Positions 1 through 8,556 of a stretch of 64,000 nucleotides of DNA are shown here, one piece after another. Source of the DNA: Listeria costaricensis (GTDB lineage: Bacteria; Bacillota; Bacilli; Lactobacillales; Listeriaceae); contig NZ_FXUT01000007.1 in assembly GCF_900183385.1 (NCBI RefSeq), positions 160,718 through 224,717 of the forward strand. Reading direction: 5' to 3'. The notes beneath the pieces were generated by a model. That model searched no databases and was not told where the DNA came from. It was given only the letters and a program-made list of their open reading frames with translations. Positions within the stretch are counted from its first letter, which is position 1. Each line of letters starts with the position of its first letter. The translations under genes and the position numbers were made by a program.

Positions 1-138
1 ATTTTCGCTGAATGGCTGCCGATCATTGACTGTTACGAATGCGCCAAGCTTATGAAGCAAGCCGGCTGCCGAAACGCCACTTTTTGCGAGACCGAGAACA
101 AGAATTTTTTTATGATAATAATTTTCAATATTTTTCAT
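1..138 (-). CDS. murD: UDP-N-acetylmuramoylalanine-D-glutamate ligase MurD (N-terminus only)
   Basis: The first 46 codons of MurD, which adds D-Glu to UDP-MurNAc-L-Ala in the cytoplasm; the rest lies beyond the left edge. The fragment starts [11 protein letters not shown] and runs into a Rossmann-type strand and glycine-rich turn ([10 protein letters not shown]) followed by VTVND, the usual start of MurD. The ATG at 136-138 has a GGGGGAAGAG Shine-Dalgarno just upstream. It follows mraY by about 107 bp in the same direction, the standard mraY-murD order of this wall operon. No other frame is open across the edge. Confidence 0.9.
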   Translation of the reverse strand, partial: MKNIENYYHKKILVLGLAKSGVSAAGLLHKLGAFVTVNDRQPFSEN

Positions 139-245
139 TTAACTCTTCCCCCAAATTTTAGTAGACCTTTTTATTTTACAAAGAAACGACCGAAAGCGTC
201 AGCAAAACTCATTAAAAAACGAGCTGCACGACGCTTCGATTATTT

Positions 246-1220
246 TTAAAGCATGACCATTAAAATAGCTAAAATTGCACCGACAAGTCCTACTGCCCAG
301 AAAGTCAGTACGACACGCCACTCTTTCCAACCGCCCAGTTCAAAATGGTGATGGATGGGCGTCATTCGGAAAATCCGCTTACCGCCAGAAATTTTGAAGT
401 AAGCCACTTGAAGCATAACAGAAGCCGTCTCGATCACAAAAACAATCCCGATCAAAAGCAGCAGCCATTCCTGTTTCAAAAGGATCGACACGGCGGCAAT
501 CGCACCACCCAGTGCCAGCGAGCCGGTATCGCCCATAAAGATTTTCGCCGGATTCTTATTGAAAATTAAAAATCCAAGCATGCCGCCGACAACGGCAAAG
601 CAGAATAGAGCGACGGAAAATTCCTTTTGATAGATGGCGATCAGCCCGAAAGCCAGAAAAGCAATACTCGACAAGCCTGAAACCAGCCCATCAAGTCCAT
701 CTGTCAAATTGACCGCATTGGAAAAACCAACCAGCCAGAAAAGAACGAACAGTACAAAGAAATAACTAAGATGCAGTTCGATTGAAGTAAAGGGAATGTT
801 GATCGTATTCGGATAGCCAGCTAGCAGATAGCCGATATAGAAAATAACGGCGATCCCCACTTGCCCGAAAAACTTCTGTTTACTGGTCAGGCCTAGATTC
901 CTCTTTTTGACCACCTTGATGTAATCATCTTGAAATCCGAGAATCCCGAATAAGACAAGCGCCAAAAGCAGCAGCCAAGTTGCCGAAGTAAAGGTGCCGC
1001 TGATCAGCGAGATGAGCACATAACTGATCACAATCGCGGTCAAATAAACAACAGCCCCCATTGTAGGTGTCCCGGATTTTTTTTCATGTAATTTTGGTCC
1101 TTCTTCCCGAATGCTTTGGCCAAATTTCAATTTAACCAGAAACGGGATGAATAAAGGTACGCCGATCACCGTAATGACAAACGCTATCGCAAGTGTTGAT
1201 ACTAGCATGTATAGTGACAC
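246..1220 (-). CDS. mraY: phospho-N-acetylmuramoyl-pentapeptide transferase MraY
   Basis: Integral membrane enzyme that moves phospho-MurNAc-pentapeptide from UDP onto undecaprenyl phosphate, making lipid I. The 324 residues match the usual length for Firmicutes. About ten hydrophobic segments are visible, with the family motifs NLTDGLDGL (Mg2+-binding aspartates), FMGDTGSLALGG and the histidine-rich loop MTPIHHHFELGG near the C-terminus. The start is a GTG (1218-1220) with GGAGAG upstream. It sits between murE and murD on the same strand, 70 bp after murE, as part of one long wall/division operon. Confidence 0.97.
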   Translation of the reverse strand: MSLYMLVSTLAIAFVITVIGVPLFIPFLVKLKFGQSIREEGPKLHEKKSGTPTMGAVVYLTAIVISYVLISLISGTFTSATWLLLLALVLFGILGFQDDYIKVVKKRNLGLTSKQKFFGQVGIAVIFYIGYLLAGYPNTINIPFTSIELHLSYFFVLFVLFWLVGFSNAVNLTDGLDGLVSGLSSIAFLAFGLIAIYQKEFSVALFCFAVVGGMLGFLIFNKNPAKIFMGDTGSLALGGAIAAVSILLKQEWLLLLIGIVFVIETASVMLQVAYFKISGGKRIFRMTPIHHHFELGGWKEWRVVLTFWAVGLVGAILAILMVML

Positions 1221-1290
1221 AATCTTCTCTCCAATCTTTTTAACCGCAAAATCGCGGCAGCTCCTAAAAGCCTGTTAACCTTTTTTTATT

Positions 1291-2763
1291 TTAGTCGAGT
1301 TGTTGCTTTTTTTCAATAGCTTCCCGCGCAACCACTCGGTCATCAAAATCGATTTTGGTTGTTCCAATAATTTGATAATCTTCATGGCCCTTTCCGGCAA
1401 TCAAAATCACATCTCCGGTAGCCGCCTGACTGACTGCATATTCAATTGCCTCACGTCGATCAACTTTTACGACATAATCGTCTCCCTCAACACCTGCCAG
1501 CATATCCTGAATAATGGCTTCTGGGTCTTCGGTCCGCGGATTATCGGAAGTGAAAATCGGGTTTGTTGCATACTGAACGGCAATTCGGGCCATTTTGGGA
1601 CGCTTGCCTTTATCTCGGTCGCCACCACAGCCCACGACACAAAAGACACGTTTTTCAGCAAATTCATCGATGGTTTCTAAGACATTCAGCAGTCCGTCCG
1701 GTGTATGCGAATAATCGACAATAACTGGGAAATCCTGCCCTGCATGGACGAGTTCAAACCGGCCGGCCACGCCCTCCACTTCACCAAGACTTTCTATCGC
1801 CTGCTCATAAGGCACGCCTAATGCAAAGCAAGCGGTTAGAGCAGCCAGCATATTGTAGATACTGAATTTGCCAGCCATTTTGATCGCTACTTGTTCAGTA
1901 CCAAAAGGCGTTACCAGTTCAAAAGTTGAACCTGTGCTGCGGACTTGGATGTCGCGCGCGCGAAAATCTGCCTCCTGATCGATCCCATACGTTAAAATCG
2001 GTGCAGCTGTGGCTCTTTGCATCAGCTTTGAAACCGGATCATCCGCATTTAGAACGGCATATTTCGGTGCCGACCGACTGTAACGATTGCCCAATTGCGC
2101 AAACAACAAGCTTTTAGCCTGTGCATATTCTTCCATTGTATGATGATAATCCAAATGATCTTGTGACAAGTTGGTAAAAACGGCCACATCATAGTCACTG
2201 CCATAAACGCGTCCCTGTACGAGCGCATGTGAGGAAACTTCCATCACCGCACTGGTTACATCAGCGTCGATCATTTCAGCAAATGTTTTTTGCAAGGTCA
2301 GACTATCTGGTGTCGTATTAATCGTATGGAAAATCTGATCCCCGATTTTACGATACATGGTGCCGATCAGACCTGTTTTTTCGCCATGATCCGCCAGAAC
2401 TCGCTCAATCAAATGCGTAACGGTCGTTTTGCCATTCGTTCCGGTCACGCCGATCAGCTTCAACTTTTGGCTGGGATGATGATAAAAAACGTCTGCCAGT
2501 TGCGCCATTGCTCGTTTGGAGTCGCGTACCAAGAGCGTAGGAATGGAGACGGGTACTTCCTTTTCCGCAATAATGAGACTTGCACCCAGTTCTTCGGCTT
2601 TTTGAGCGAAATCGTGACCATCCACTACCTCGCCATCAATACAAATAAAAAGTGTTCCTGGCTTTACGCGGCGGCTGTCCTGTTCGATCGCTGTAATTTC
2701 AAGGTCATCTGCCACCTCGCCCCGGTAGAGCGCCAGCACCTGAATCAATTCTTTTGCTTTCAC
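1291..2763 (-). CDS. murE: UDP-MurNAc-tripeptide synthetase MurE, meso-DAP type
   Basis: Cytoplasmic ligase adding the third stem-peptide residue. Visible are the ATP-binding GVTGTNGKTT loop, NTTPDS, SSHALVQGRV and, decisively, TSDNPR: the DNPR signature is that of meso-diaminopimelate-adding MurE, fitting Listeria wall chemistry. The open frame extends to a TTG at 2802 and has an ATG at 2775, but GAGGAG directly abuts that ATG. I place the start at the GTG 2761-2763 (product begins (M)KAKELIQVL), 12 nt after GAGGAG, which gives 490 residues, the normal length. The exact start is uncertain. Confidence 0.93.
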   Translation of the reverse strand: MKAKELIQVLALYRGEVADDLEITAIEQDSRRVKPGTLFICIDGEVVDGHDFAQKAEELGASLIIAEKEVPVSIPTLLVRDSKRAMAQLADVFYHHPSQKLKLIGVTGTNGKTTVTHLIERVLADHGEKTGLIGTMYRKIGDQIFHTINTTPDSLTLQKTFAEMIDADVTSAVMEVSSHALVQGRVYGSDYDVAVFTNLSQDHLDYHHTMEEYAQAKSLLFAQLGNRYSRSAPKYAVLNADDPVSKLMQRATAAPILTYGIDQEADFRARDIQVRSTGSTFELVTPFGTEQVAIKMAGKFSIYNMLAALTACFALGVPYEQAIESLGEVEGVAGRFELVHAGQDFPVIVDYSHTPDGLLNVLETIDEFAEKRVFCVVGCGGDRDKGKRPKMARIAVQYATNPIFTSDNPRTEDPEAIIQDMLAGVEGDDYVVKVDRREAIEYAVSQAATGDVILIAGKGHEDYQIIGTTKIDFDDRVVAREAIEKKQQLD

Positions 2764-2875
2764 TTTAACGTCCATCTCCTCTAAACTTCTGTTTTCCAGC
2801 AATTTTTGCTAAAACGAAGATGTCAAAGTTCCTTCTTTATCTTAGCAAAAACAACGGGTCATTTCCATAGGATAA

Positions 2876-2907
2876 ATAGCTCCCCCGGCTGATGCAAAGG
2901 GAGCTAT
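2876..2907 (-). terminator. hairpin between pbpB and murE
   Basis: TAGCTCCC (2877-2884) pairs with GGGAGCTA (2899-2906) around a 14-nt loop, just after the pbpB stop. On the minus strand only TTTATCC follows, so termination would be weak. It may act as a partial terminator or a stabilising intercistronic stem in the division operon. Confidence 0.5.
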
Positions 2908-2916
2908 AAAATTTAC

Positions 2917-5187
2917 TTATCCGCCACCGGTTGTAAGAAGGTCTCCTACACCGGCATTTTCATTGATATCTGTTCCGCTGTCTGAACTGTCAGTGGAGCT
3001 GGTATCATGATTTTGATTATAGGTAGAAATATCAGCTGGGTTTCCAAGCGTAATTTCGACTTTGGATGCTTCATTAATGACACTGCCAGCTGAAATGTTT
3101 TGCTTCGTGACGTAACCCGAGCCGCTAAAGGTGAACGGCACGCCAGTAATTTCTGACACTTTGAGCGCATCATCCTTCGACCAGCTCGTCATGTCTGGCA
3201 TCGTCATATCGCCGTCAGTCATCAGAATCACCTTGCCACCTTGCAAGACCTTATCTCCTGAAGCCGAGCTTTGCTGCACGATTTTCTGTCCGTTACCCAC
3301 AATGACCGGCTCAAGGCCAGCATCTGAAATGGCCTTTTTGGCATCATCTACAGATTTACTTGTTACATCTGGTACGGAAACGGAATTTAATTTGGCTTGA
3401 TCAGCTGGTTCAATATTCATATATTGCAAACTGTTTTTCATCACTGGGTTGAAAACATCTGCTACTGCCTGACCGCCTGTTTGACCGGTCTTCAGCTGTG
3501 GTTGTTGAATGGTCACATACATGACAAGTTCAGGATCATCCGCTGGGGCCATGCCCATGAAAGAGAAAATGTAATTGTCATCGCCGGTCATGTATTTACC
3601 GGTTGTCGGATCTGGAATTTGAGAAGTACCGGTTTTCCCTGCCACTGTATAGCCGGGAATTTGGTAAAGCTTCCCTGTCCCGTTCTCACCATTTACAACA
3701 TAGGTCAATTCTTCTCGTGTCTTTTTGGCAGTCTCAGCAGAAATCGGTTGCCCTGTCACGGTAGTTTTGGTTGTATCTGATTTGCCGGTATTGGGATCTG
3801 TCACAGAAGAGACGACATAGGGCTGCTTCATTTTTCCATCGCTGGCAATGGCTGATGCCCCTTGAATCATTTGCATCATTGTGACGGTCGTACCTTGTCC
3901 AAATGCGGTCGTTACTTTTTCAACTGGATAGTTATAAAGAATCTGCCCGGTGGCTTCATTCGGCAAATTAATGCCGGTTTTTTGACCAAAGCCGAATTTT
4001 GTCAAATAGCTGTAAAACGTATCTGTTCCCATTTTATCCAGCAAATTGGCAAAGGCGACGTTACTGGAACGCTCGACCCCTTCCCGGTAAGTGATATTTC
4101 CCCAGCCAACCCCATTGTTATGGTCATGGATGGTGATATCCCCTACTTTATAGGTACCGGACTGGTAATAAGCATTGGGATCATAGACGCCGCTGTCAAT
4201 CGCAGACGCCAACGTAAAGATCTTCATAACAGAACCCGGCTCATAGGCATATTCGACTGGCAAGTCCTGCCAAATTCCATCACTGCTGGAATCAAGGCCT
4301 GAACGATCTTCCGGATTAAAAGAAGGACGCTGACTCATCGCCAAGATTTCACCTGTTTTTGGATTCATGACAACTGCCATCATATTTTTCGGATTATAGG
4401 TTTCCTGAACGGTCGACATCGTGTCTTCCAAGAAAGTCTGGATTTTCTTGTCAATCGTCAGCTGAATGTCACTGCCATCCTCAGCTTCTTTGACATTCTT
4501 ATCAGCATTCGGCAAAATGTAGCCCGAACTATCCGTACTGTAGGTGACTTTTCCATTTTTACCATTTAAAACATCATTGTAACTTTGCTCGATCCCCATC
4601 TTGCCTTCAAGTGTCGTCGAGCCGTCCTTATTTTCCTGCTGCTGAGCAAACCCAATCAGTTGGGAAGAAAAAGTACCGTTCGGATAAAACCGTTGCGGCG
4701 TCCGTGTAAAGGTCAGTCCCGGTAGATTTTCCGCTTCGATCTTTTCTTTCGTTTCGCTGGAGAGATTCTTGCCCGCTTTTCCGAATTCCACCTGATAGGC
4801 ATCTTTCGTGTTGAGGCGTTTCAAAATATCCTCTTCGCTCATCGGAATATATTTGGCTAGTACTTTGGCTGTTTTTTCTTTATCTTTGACGTACATCGGA
4901 TTGTCTGTCCCGTTCGCTGTTTTATTGGAAACTACAGCTGCAAGCGTATAAGTCGCTGTATCCTCGGCAATGACATCTCCATTACGATCTAGGATTGATC
5001 CGCGATTTGCTTCAATGACTTGACTTTTCTGATGCTGCTGGGCTGCTTCTGCGGCAAGCGGTTGTCCATTAGCCATGCCCGTAATCTCTAAATAAAGAAA
5101 ACGGCCGGTTACAATGAGGAAAAGCGCAGCAAAAAAGATAAATAGTACGAGAGCGCCTCTCCTCATGTTTCCTATACGCCGTTTCAT
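2917..5187 (-). CDS. pbpB: penicillin-binding protein 2B, class B transpeptidase with PASTA repeats
   Basis: Division-specific DD-transpeptidase crosslinking septal peptidoglycan, partner of FtsL, DivIB and FtsW. One N-terminal membrane helix (about residues 12-34) is followed by the pedestal domain and a penicillin-binding domain with all three active-site motifs: SVMK (Ser319), SSN (374-376) and KTG (518-520). Two PASTA repeats follow (about 603-735), then a low-complexity Ser/Thr/Asp tail ending in LLTTGGG. The start ATG overlaps the ftsL stop by 4 nt (ATGA), so the two are translationally coupled. Length 756 is normal for this family. Confidence 0.96.
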   Translation of the reverse strand: MKRRIGNMRRGALVLFIFFAALFLIVTGRFLYLEITGMANGQPLAAEAAQQHQKSQVIEANRGSILDRNGDVIAEDTATYTLAAVVSNKTANGTDNPMYVKDKEKTAKVLAKYIPMSEEDILKRLNTKDAYQVEFGKAGKNLSSETKEKIEAENLPGLTFTRTPQRFYPNGTFSSQLIGFAQQQENKDGSTTLEGKMGIEQSYNDVLNGKNGKVTYSTDSSGYILPNADKNVKEAEDGSDIQLTIDKKIQTFLEDTMSTVQETYNPKNMMAVVMNPKTGEILAMSQRPSFNPEDRSGLDSSSDGIWQDLPVEYAYEPGSVMKIFTLASAIDSGVYDPNAYYQSGTYKVGDITIHDHNNGVGWGNITYREGVERSSNVAFANLLDKMGTDTFYSYLTKFGFGQKTGINLPNEATGQILYNYPVEKVTTAFGQGTTVTMMQMIQGASAIASDGKMKQPYVVSSVTDPNTGKSDTTKTTVTGQPISAETAKKTREELTYVVNGENGTGKLYQIPGYTVAGKTGTSQIPDPTTGKYMTGDDNYIFSFMGMAPADDPELVMYVTIQQPQLKTGQTGGQAVADVFNPVMKNSLQYMNIEPADQAKLNSVSVPDVTSKSVDDAKKAISDAGLEPVIVGNGQKIVQQSSASGDKVLQGGKVILMTDGDMTMPDMTSWSKDDALKVSEITGVPFTFSGSGYVTKQNISAGSVINEASKVEITLGNPADISTYNQNHDTSSTDSSDSGTDINENAGVGDLLTTGGG

Positions 5188-5546
5188 TTACCGTCCACCA
5201 CTTTCACATTATCACCGTCTAGTTTCAAGCCGTCTTTCTTCGCCTTATCTAGCACCCGGTCATAGCTGCTCAGTTGTTTTTCTTGGACCTTTAAGTCTTC
5301 ATTTGTTTTTTTCTGGTCTACAATTTTCTCTTCGCTCGTCTGAATATCTTTGTTGACATTGTAAATCGATGCCTGAACGCTGACCATTTTAAAAGCAAAG
5401 AATGCAATCACTACAACTGCGGTAATGATGATCATTTTTTCACCAAGTGTGATCTTTCCGCGTCTTAAAATCTGCTTTTTCGGTTCAGGCTGTCTCGTAT
5501 GTACATGTTCGCGTTCGATATTTGGTTTGTAGGCTACATTACTCAT
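5184..5546 (-). CDS. ftsL: cell division protein FtsL
   Basis: Small bitopic division protein of the FtsL-DivIC-DivIB complex at the septum. The 120 residues show a basic cytoplasmic N-terminus, one membrane helix (about 38-58, IIITAVVVIAFFAFKMVSV) and an extracellular coiled coil rich in Glu, Lys and Gln. Sequence conservation in FtsL is low, so the assignment rests mainly on topology and on the position between rsmH and pbpB. AGGAG precedes the ATG. The 3' end overlaps pbpB by 4 nt. Confidence 0.92.
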   Translation of the reverse strand: MSNVAYKPNIEREHVHTRQPEPKKQILRRGKITLGEKMIIITAVVVIAFFAFKMVSVQASIYNVNKDIQTSEEKIVDQKKTNEDLKVQEKQLSSYDRVLDKAKKDGLKLDGDNVKVVDGK

Positions 5547-5595
5547 ACTTTCAACTCCTACTGTTCATAAACTTTTCTTTGGCCGTGGCTATTAT

Positions 5596-6525
5596 CTACA
5601 ATTTTTCGATTACCCGCAACTTGGCGGAACGTGCGCGATTATTCTGAGCAAGTTCTGCTTCACTCGGAAGTATCGGTTTTCGTGTCACTAGTTTGAATTC
5701 CGGCTGATACTCATCTGGAATCATTGGCAAGCCGGGTGGTAAATCCCGTGTGCTTGTCACTTCTTTAAACATTTGCTTGGTAATGCGGTCTTCTAATGAA
5801 TGGAAAGTAATGACGCTGATTCGGCCACCACTTTTTAGCAGGGAAAGTGCATCTTTTAAAGACGCTTCTACTGCCCCTAGTTCATCATTGACGGCAATTC
5901 TTACAGCTTGGAAAATCCGTTTTGCCGGGTGCCCGCCTTTTCTTCTGGCCGGTGCCGGTATAGCTGTTTTAATAATGTCCACAAGTTCGCCAGTCGTTTC
6001 AATAGGTCTGACCGCTCGACGTCTTTCAATTTCACGAGCGATTTGTTTGGAAAACTTTTCTTCGCCGTAACGAAAAAAAATCTTGACTAAATCATTGTAG
6101 TCCCATTCATTGATGACCTCTCTTGCCGATAGTGGCTGACTTTGATCCATCCGCATGTCGAGCGGCGCATCATGATGATAACTGAAACCACGTTCTGTCA
6201 CATCGAGCTGCGGTGAAGAAACACCTAAATCATATAAAATGCCATTTACTTGTGTAACCCCTTGTTTTTCGAGTTCAGTTTTCAGCTCCCGAAAGTTCGC
6301 TTTGATAAATGTGACTTTTTCGCGTACATCCTGCAGAACATTTTCAGCATTTTGAATGGCCGTGATGTCCTGATCAAATGCGAAAACATGCCCCTTATCA
6401 AGCTTCTCTATTAAATATCTCGTATGTCCTGCGCCGCCGAGCGTGCAGTCAACGTAGATGCCGTTTGGGTCGATCTCAAGCATGTCTACTGTTTCATGCA
6501 AAAGAACGGTCTCATGGTTAAACAT
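5596..6525 (-). CDS. rsmH: 16S rRNA (cytosine1402-N4)-methyltransferase RsmH
   Basis: S-adenosylmethionine-dependent enzyme methylating N4 of C1402 in the 16S rRNA P site (old name MraW). The 309 residues start [11 protein letters not shown] and contain the SAM-binding [11 protein letters not shown], the FDQD motif, and [11 protein letters not shown] / [14 protein letters not shown] typical of the family. AAGGAGGAG precedes the ATG. It lies 12 bp after mraZ and 49 bp before ftsL, the canonical order of the dcw operon. Confidence 0.97.
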   Translation of the reverse strand: MFNHETVLLHETVDMLEIDPNGIYVDCTLGGAGHTRYLIEKLDKGHVFAFDQDITAIQNAENVLQDVREKVTFIKANFRELKTELEKQGVTQVNGILYDLGVSSPQLDVTERGFSYHHDAPLDMRMDQSQPLSAREVINEWDYNDLVKIFFRYGEEKFSKQIAREIERRRAVRPIETTGELVDIIKTAIPAPARRKGGHPAKRIFQAVRIAVNDELGAVEASLKDALSLLKSGGRISVITFHSLEDRITKQMFKEVTSTRDLPPGLPMIPDEYQPEFKLVTRKPILPSEAELAQNNRARSAKLRVIEKL

Positions 6526-6537
6526 CCCTACTCCTCC

Positions 6538-6969
6538 TTAAATATCGAACCCAATCATATTTTCAGCAATATCCGAGAAAGATTCCTCTGATTCTGTAAA
6601 GAAATCGTCCCAAGAATTCTCGCTCCAAATTTCAATACGATTGGACACTCCGATAATCACGGTTTCTTTTTCAAGTCCTGCATAACCCATCAAGTTCGAC
6701 GGGATATTGATTCGGCCCTGTTTATCCAGCTCGCATTCAGATGCGCCGGAAAAGAAGAAACGCGTAAAAGAACGAGCGTCTTTTTTCGTCAGTGGTAAAG
6801 TTTGGATTTTTTCTTCCAGTTTGCTCCACTCCTCGCCCGGATAAGCAAATAAACACTTATCAAGACCGCGGGTGATGACAAACTTATCCCCTAATGCTTC
6901 ACGGAACTTGGCTGGCACGATCAGACGGCCCTTTATATCGATGTTGTGACGATATTCACCCATGAACAT
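6538..6969 (-). CDS. mraZ: transcriptional regulator MraZ
   Basis: First gene of the division operon. MraZ is a ring-shaped protein of the AbrB-like fold whose duplicated domains bind repeated TGGG-containing boxes upstream of its own gene. The 143 residues show the two repeats, including [12 protein letters not shown] near residue 15 and [12 protein letters not shown] near residue 90, the DxxGRxxxP motif pair that defines the family. GGGGGAA precedes the ATG. The upstream DNA has GTGGGG-type boxes, consistent with autoregulation. Confidence 0.97.
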   Translation of the reverse strand: MFMGEYRHNIDIKGRLIVPAKFREALGDKFVITRGLDKCLFAYPGEEWSKLEEKIQTLPLTKKDARSFTRFFFSGASECELDKQGRINIPSNLMGYAGLEKETVIIGVSNRIEIWSENSWDDFFTESEESFSDIAENMIGFDI

Positions 6970-6976
6970 TAGACTT

Positions 6977-7019
6977 CCCCCACTTTCTTATTTTCTACTT
7001 TACCACATCTCCCCACTTC
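6977..7019 (-). promoter_or_regulatory. mraZ promoter region with MraZ-type boxes
   Basis: Read on the minus strand, the leader holds GAAGTGGGGA-GATGTGG (complement of 6999-7019) and a second AAGTGGGGGA that doubles as the ribosome binding site (6977-6986). An extended -10 candidate TGGTAAAGT lies in the first box. GTGGGG repeats overlapping the promoter are what MraZ binds in other bacteria. The -35 is weak and the assignment is inferred. Confidence 0.55.
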
Positions 7020-7046
7020 GCACCACCTAAAACTTAAAAATCCTAT

Positions 7047-7079
7047 AAAAAAATCGTCCTTCTGCTGTAAGAAAGACGA
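7047..7079 (-). terminator. Rho-independent terminator between the MFS gene and mraZ
   Basis: On the minus strand CGTCTTTCT pairs with AGAAGGACG (one G-T pair) around a 6-nt loop, followed by ATTTTTTT. It ends MFS transcription before the division operon. Confidence 0.8.
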
Positions 7080-7159
7080 CAAATCACTGATATAATGCGA
7101 TTTTAAAAAGGTGGGAGGCGGTGGAGAGTGGGTGGGGATATTATCCACAATTCCCCACT

Positions 7160-8425
7160 TTAGCTTTTTTTCAGGCTGCCAATTTTTTTCTGCGCCTGTT
7201 TAAGCGCTGCAGCAGCAAGCAAACAAGCGCCAATTCCACACCCTAAAATGAAGATCCCCACGCCCGTACTGCCAATTAAAGGAGCGAAAACAAGTGTAAC
7301 TGATGCAAGAATCCGGCCGATTTGATAGATCATCCCGTTAAATGCCATGTAGGTTCCGCGTTTCATTTCATCAGCCAAGTCTGCCATAATCGTTTGCCGA
7401 GTTGGTACATATAACAATTCTCCCGCAGATAAAATCAGTGTGGCGAGCAATAACACAGTCAAATTCAGGGACATCGCTGAAAAGGAAAATCCGATTGCAA
7501 ACAGGACAAATCCTGTATACATGATGGCCGTTTGGTTTTTATTTTTCAGCCATTTTGCAACGGGCACCGTGAAAAGGACAATACAAATCGTATTCACTGT
7601 TGTCAGTAAACTCAACATTTTGATTCCATCCAGTTCAAAGGTCAACCAGTGCCCTATGGGAATTAAATGGGCAGAAAATTTTTCAGCCAGTTGAACGGAA
7701 ATAAAATTATTTCGCTGATATTCAATCGTCATCACACAAATGCCCGAAAGTGTAAACAGCAAAAAAGGTCTGTCTTTGATGACTTGCATGTAACTGTTCT
7801 TGAGTTCCCCCAGCCCCCAAAAGCGAGGTTTCAAAGTAGCCGCTTCGCTACTAGGTATGAAAGTCTCTGTTATCCACAAGATTGTCAGCCCCGTTGTCAC
7901 GAGAGACAATATAAATAGGCCAAGCAAAAGTTCAAATAGATGTTGACTGAATAACCAGCCGCCAATCATGATGCCAACTGTTAACGAAAGATTATTAGCC
8001 CAGTAGCTAACCGAATACATAAAAGTTCTAGATTCAGGCGTACTGACATCTATCAGCATCGCATCCGAAGCTGGTGTGATCAGGCCTTGCGCAATGGCAA
8101 TAACCAGCATCAAAAGAAAAGTCAGTCCTGGAGAAGTTAAAAGCGGCGAATTGACGAGCATCATGCCCAAATAAGCGATGGCCTTTGTCCCTTCGCCCCA
8201 GATCATCAGCTGACGGCGCCCAATTCTGTCTGTCAGATAACCACCGTAGACGCCCGCCAAAAACTGGATAATTACATGCATCATTAGTAAAACGCCTGCC
8301 GCTTTTGCACCATAATACGTTGTGAAATAGATGGCCATAAATGGGAAAATCATCGTGGCAATCAATTTGCTCAGGAAATTAATGATAATCCGTGCTTGAA
8401 CATTTGGATGAAGCATTTTAAACAT
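7160..8425 (-). CDS. MFS transporter, multidrug/sugar efflux type
   Basis: A 421-residue protein with about twelve hydrophobic segments and the MFS signature in the loop between helices 2 and 3 (YLTDRIGRRQLMIWGEG). This argues for a proton-coupled exporter of the major facilitator superfamily; the substrate cannot be read from the sequence. The ATG at 8425 has AAGGGGTGAT upstream. It is divergent from an SgrR-type regulator gene, an arrangement that recalls E. coli, where sgrR lies beside the sugar exporter setA. A terminator follows at 7047-7079, so it appears to be transcribed alone. Confidence 0.85.
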   Translation of the reverse strand: MFKMLHPNVQARIIINFLSKLIATMIFPFMAIYFTTYYGAKAAGVLLMMHVIIQFLAGVYGGYLTDRIGRRQLMIWGEGTKAIAYLGMMLVNSPLLTSPGLTFLLMLVIAIAQGLITPASDAMLIDVSTPESRTFMYSVSYWANNLSLTVGIMIGGWLFSQHLFELLLGLFILSLVTTGLTILWITETFIPSSEAATLKPRFWGLGELKNSYMQVIKDRPFLLFTLSGICVMTIEYQRNNFISVQLAEKFSAHLIPIGHWLTFELDGIKMLSLLTTVNTICIVLFTVPVAKWLKNKNQTAIMYTGFVLFAIGFSFSAMSLNLTVLLLATLILSAGELLYVPTRQTIMADLADEMKRGTYMAFNGMIYQIGRILASVTLVFAPLIGSTGVGIFILGCGIGACLLAAAALKQAQKKIGSLKKS

Positions 8426-8502
8426 CGTATCACCCCTTCTTCAAACTGAAAATTTCTCTCTATGTGATCTTTCTGTTAGTATAAGGTGGAATAAAAAGCG
8501 TT

Positions 8503-8537
8503 AAAAGGGACGACTTTGTCATTTTTTGTCCCCTTTT
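8503..8537. promoter_or_regulatory. inverted repeat in the MFS/sgrR-like divergent region
   Basis: AAAAGGGAC (8503-8511) and GTCCCCTTTT (8528-8537) form an inverted repeat between the two divergent start codons, 8 bp before the GGAGG of the regulator gene. Its position suits autoregulation by the SgrR-like protein. No experimental consensus is known to me. Confidence 0.45.
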
Positions 8538-8556
8538 CATTCATGGAGGTAATGTG

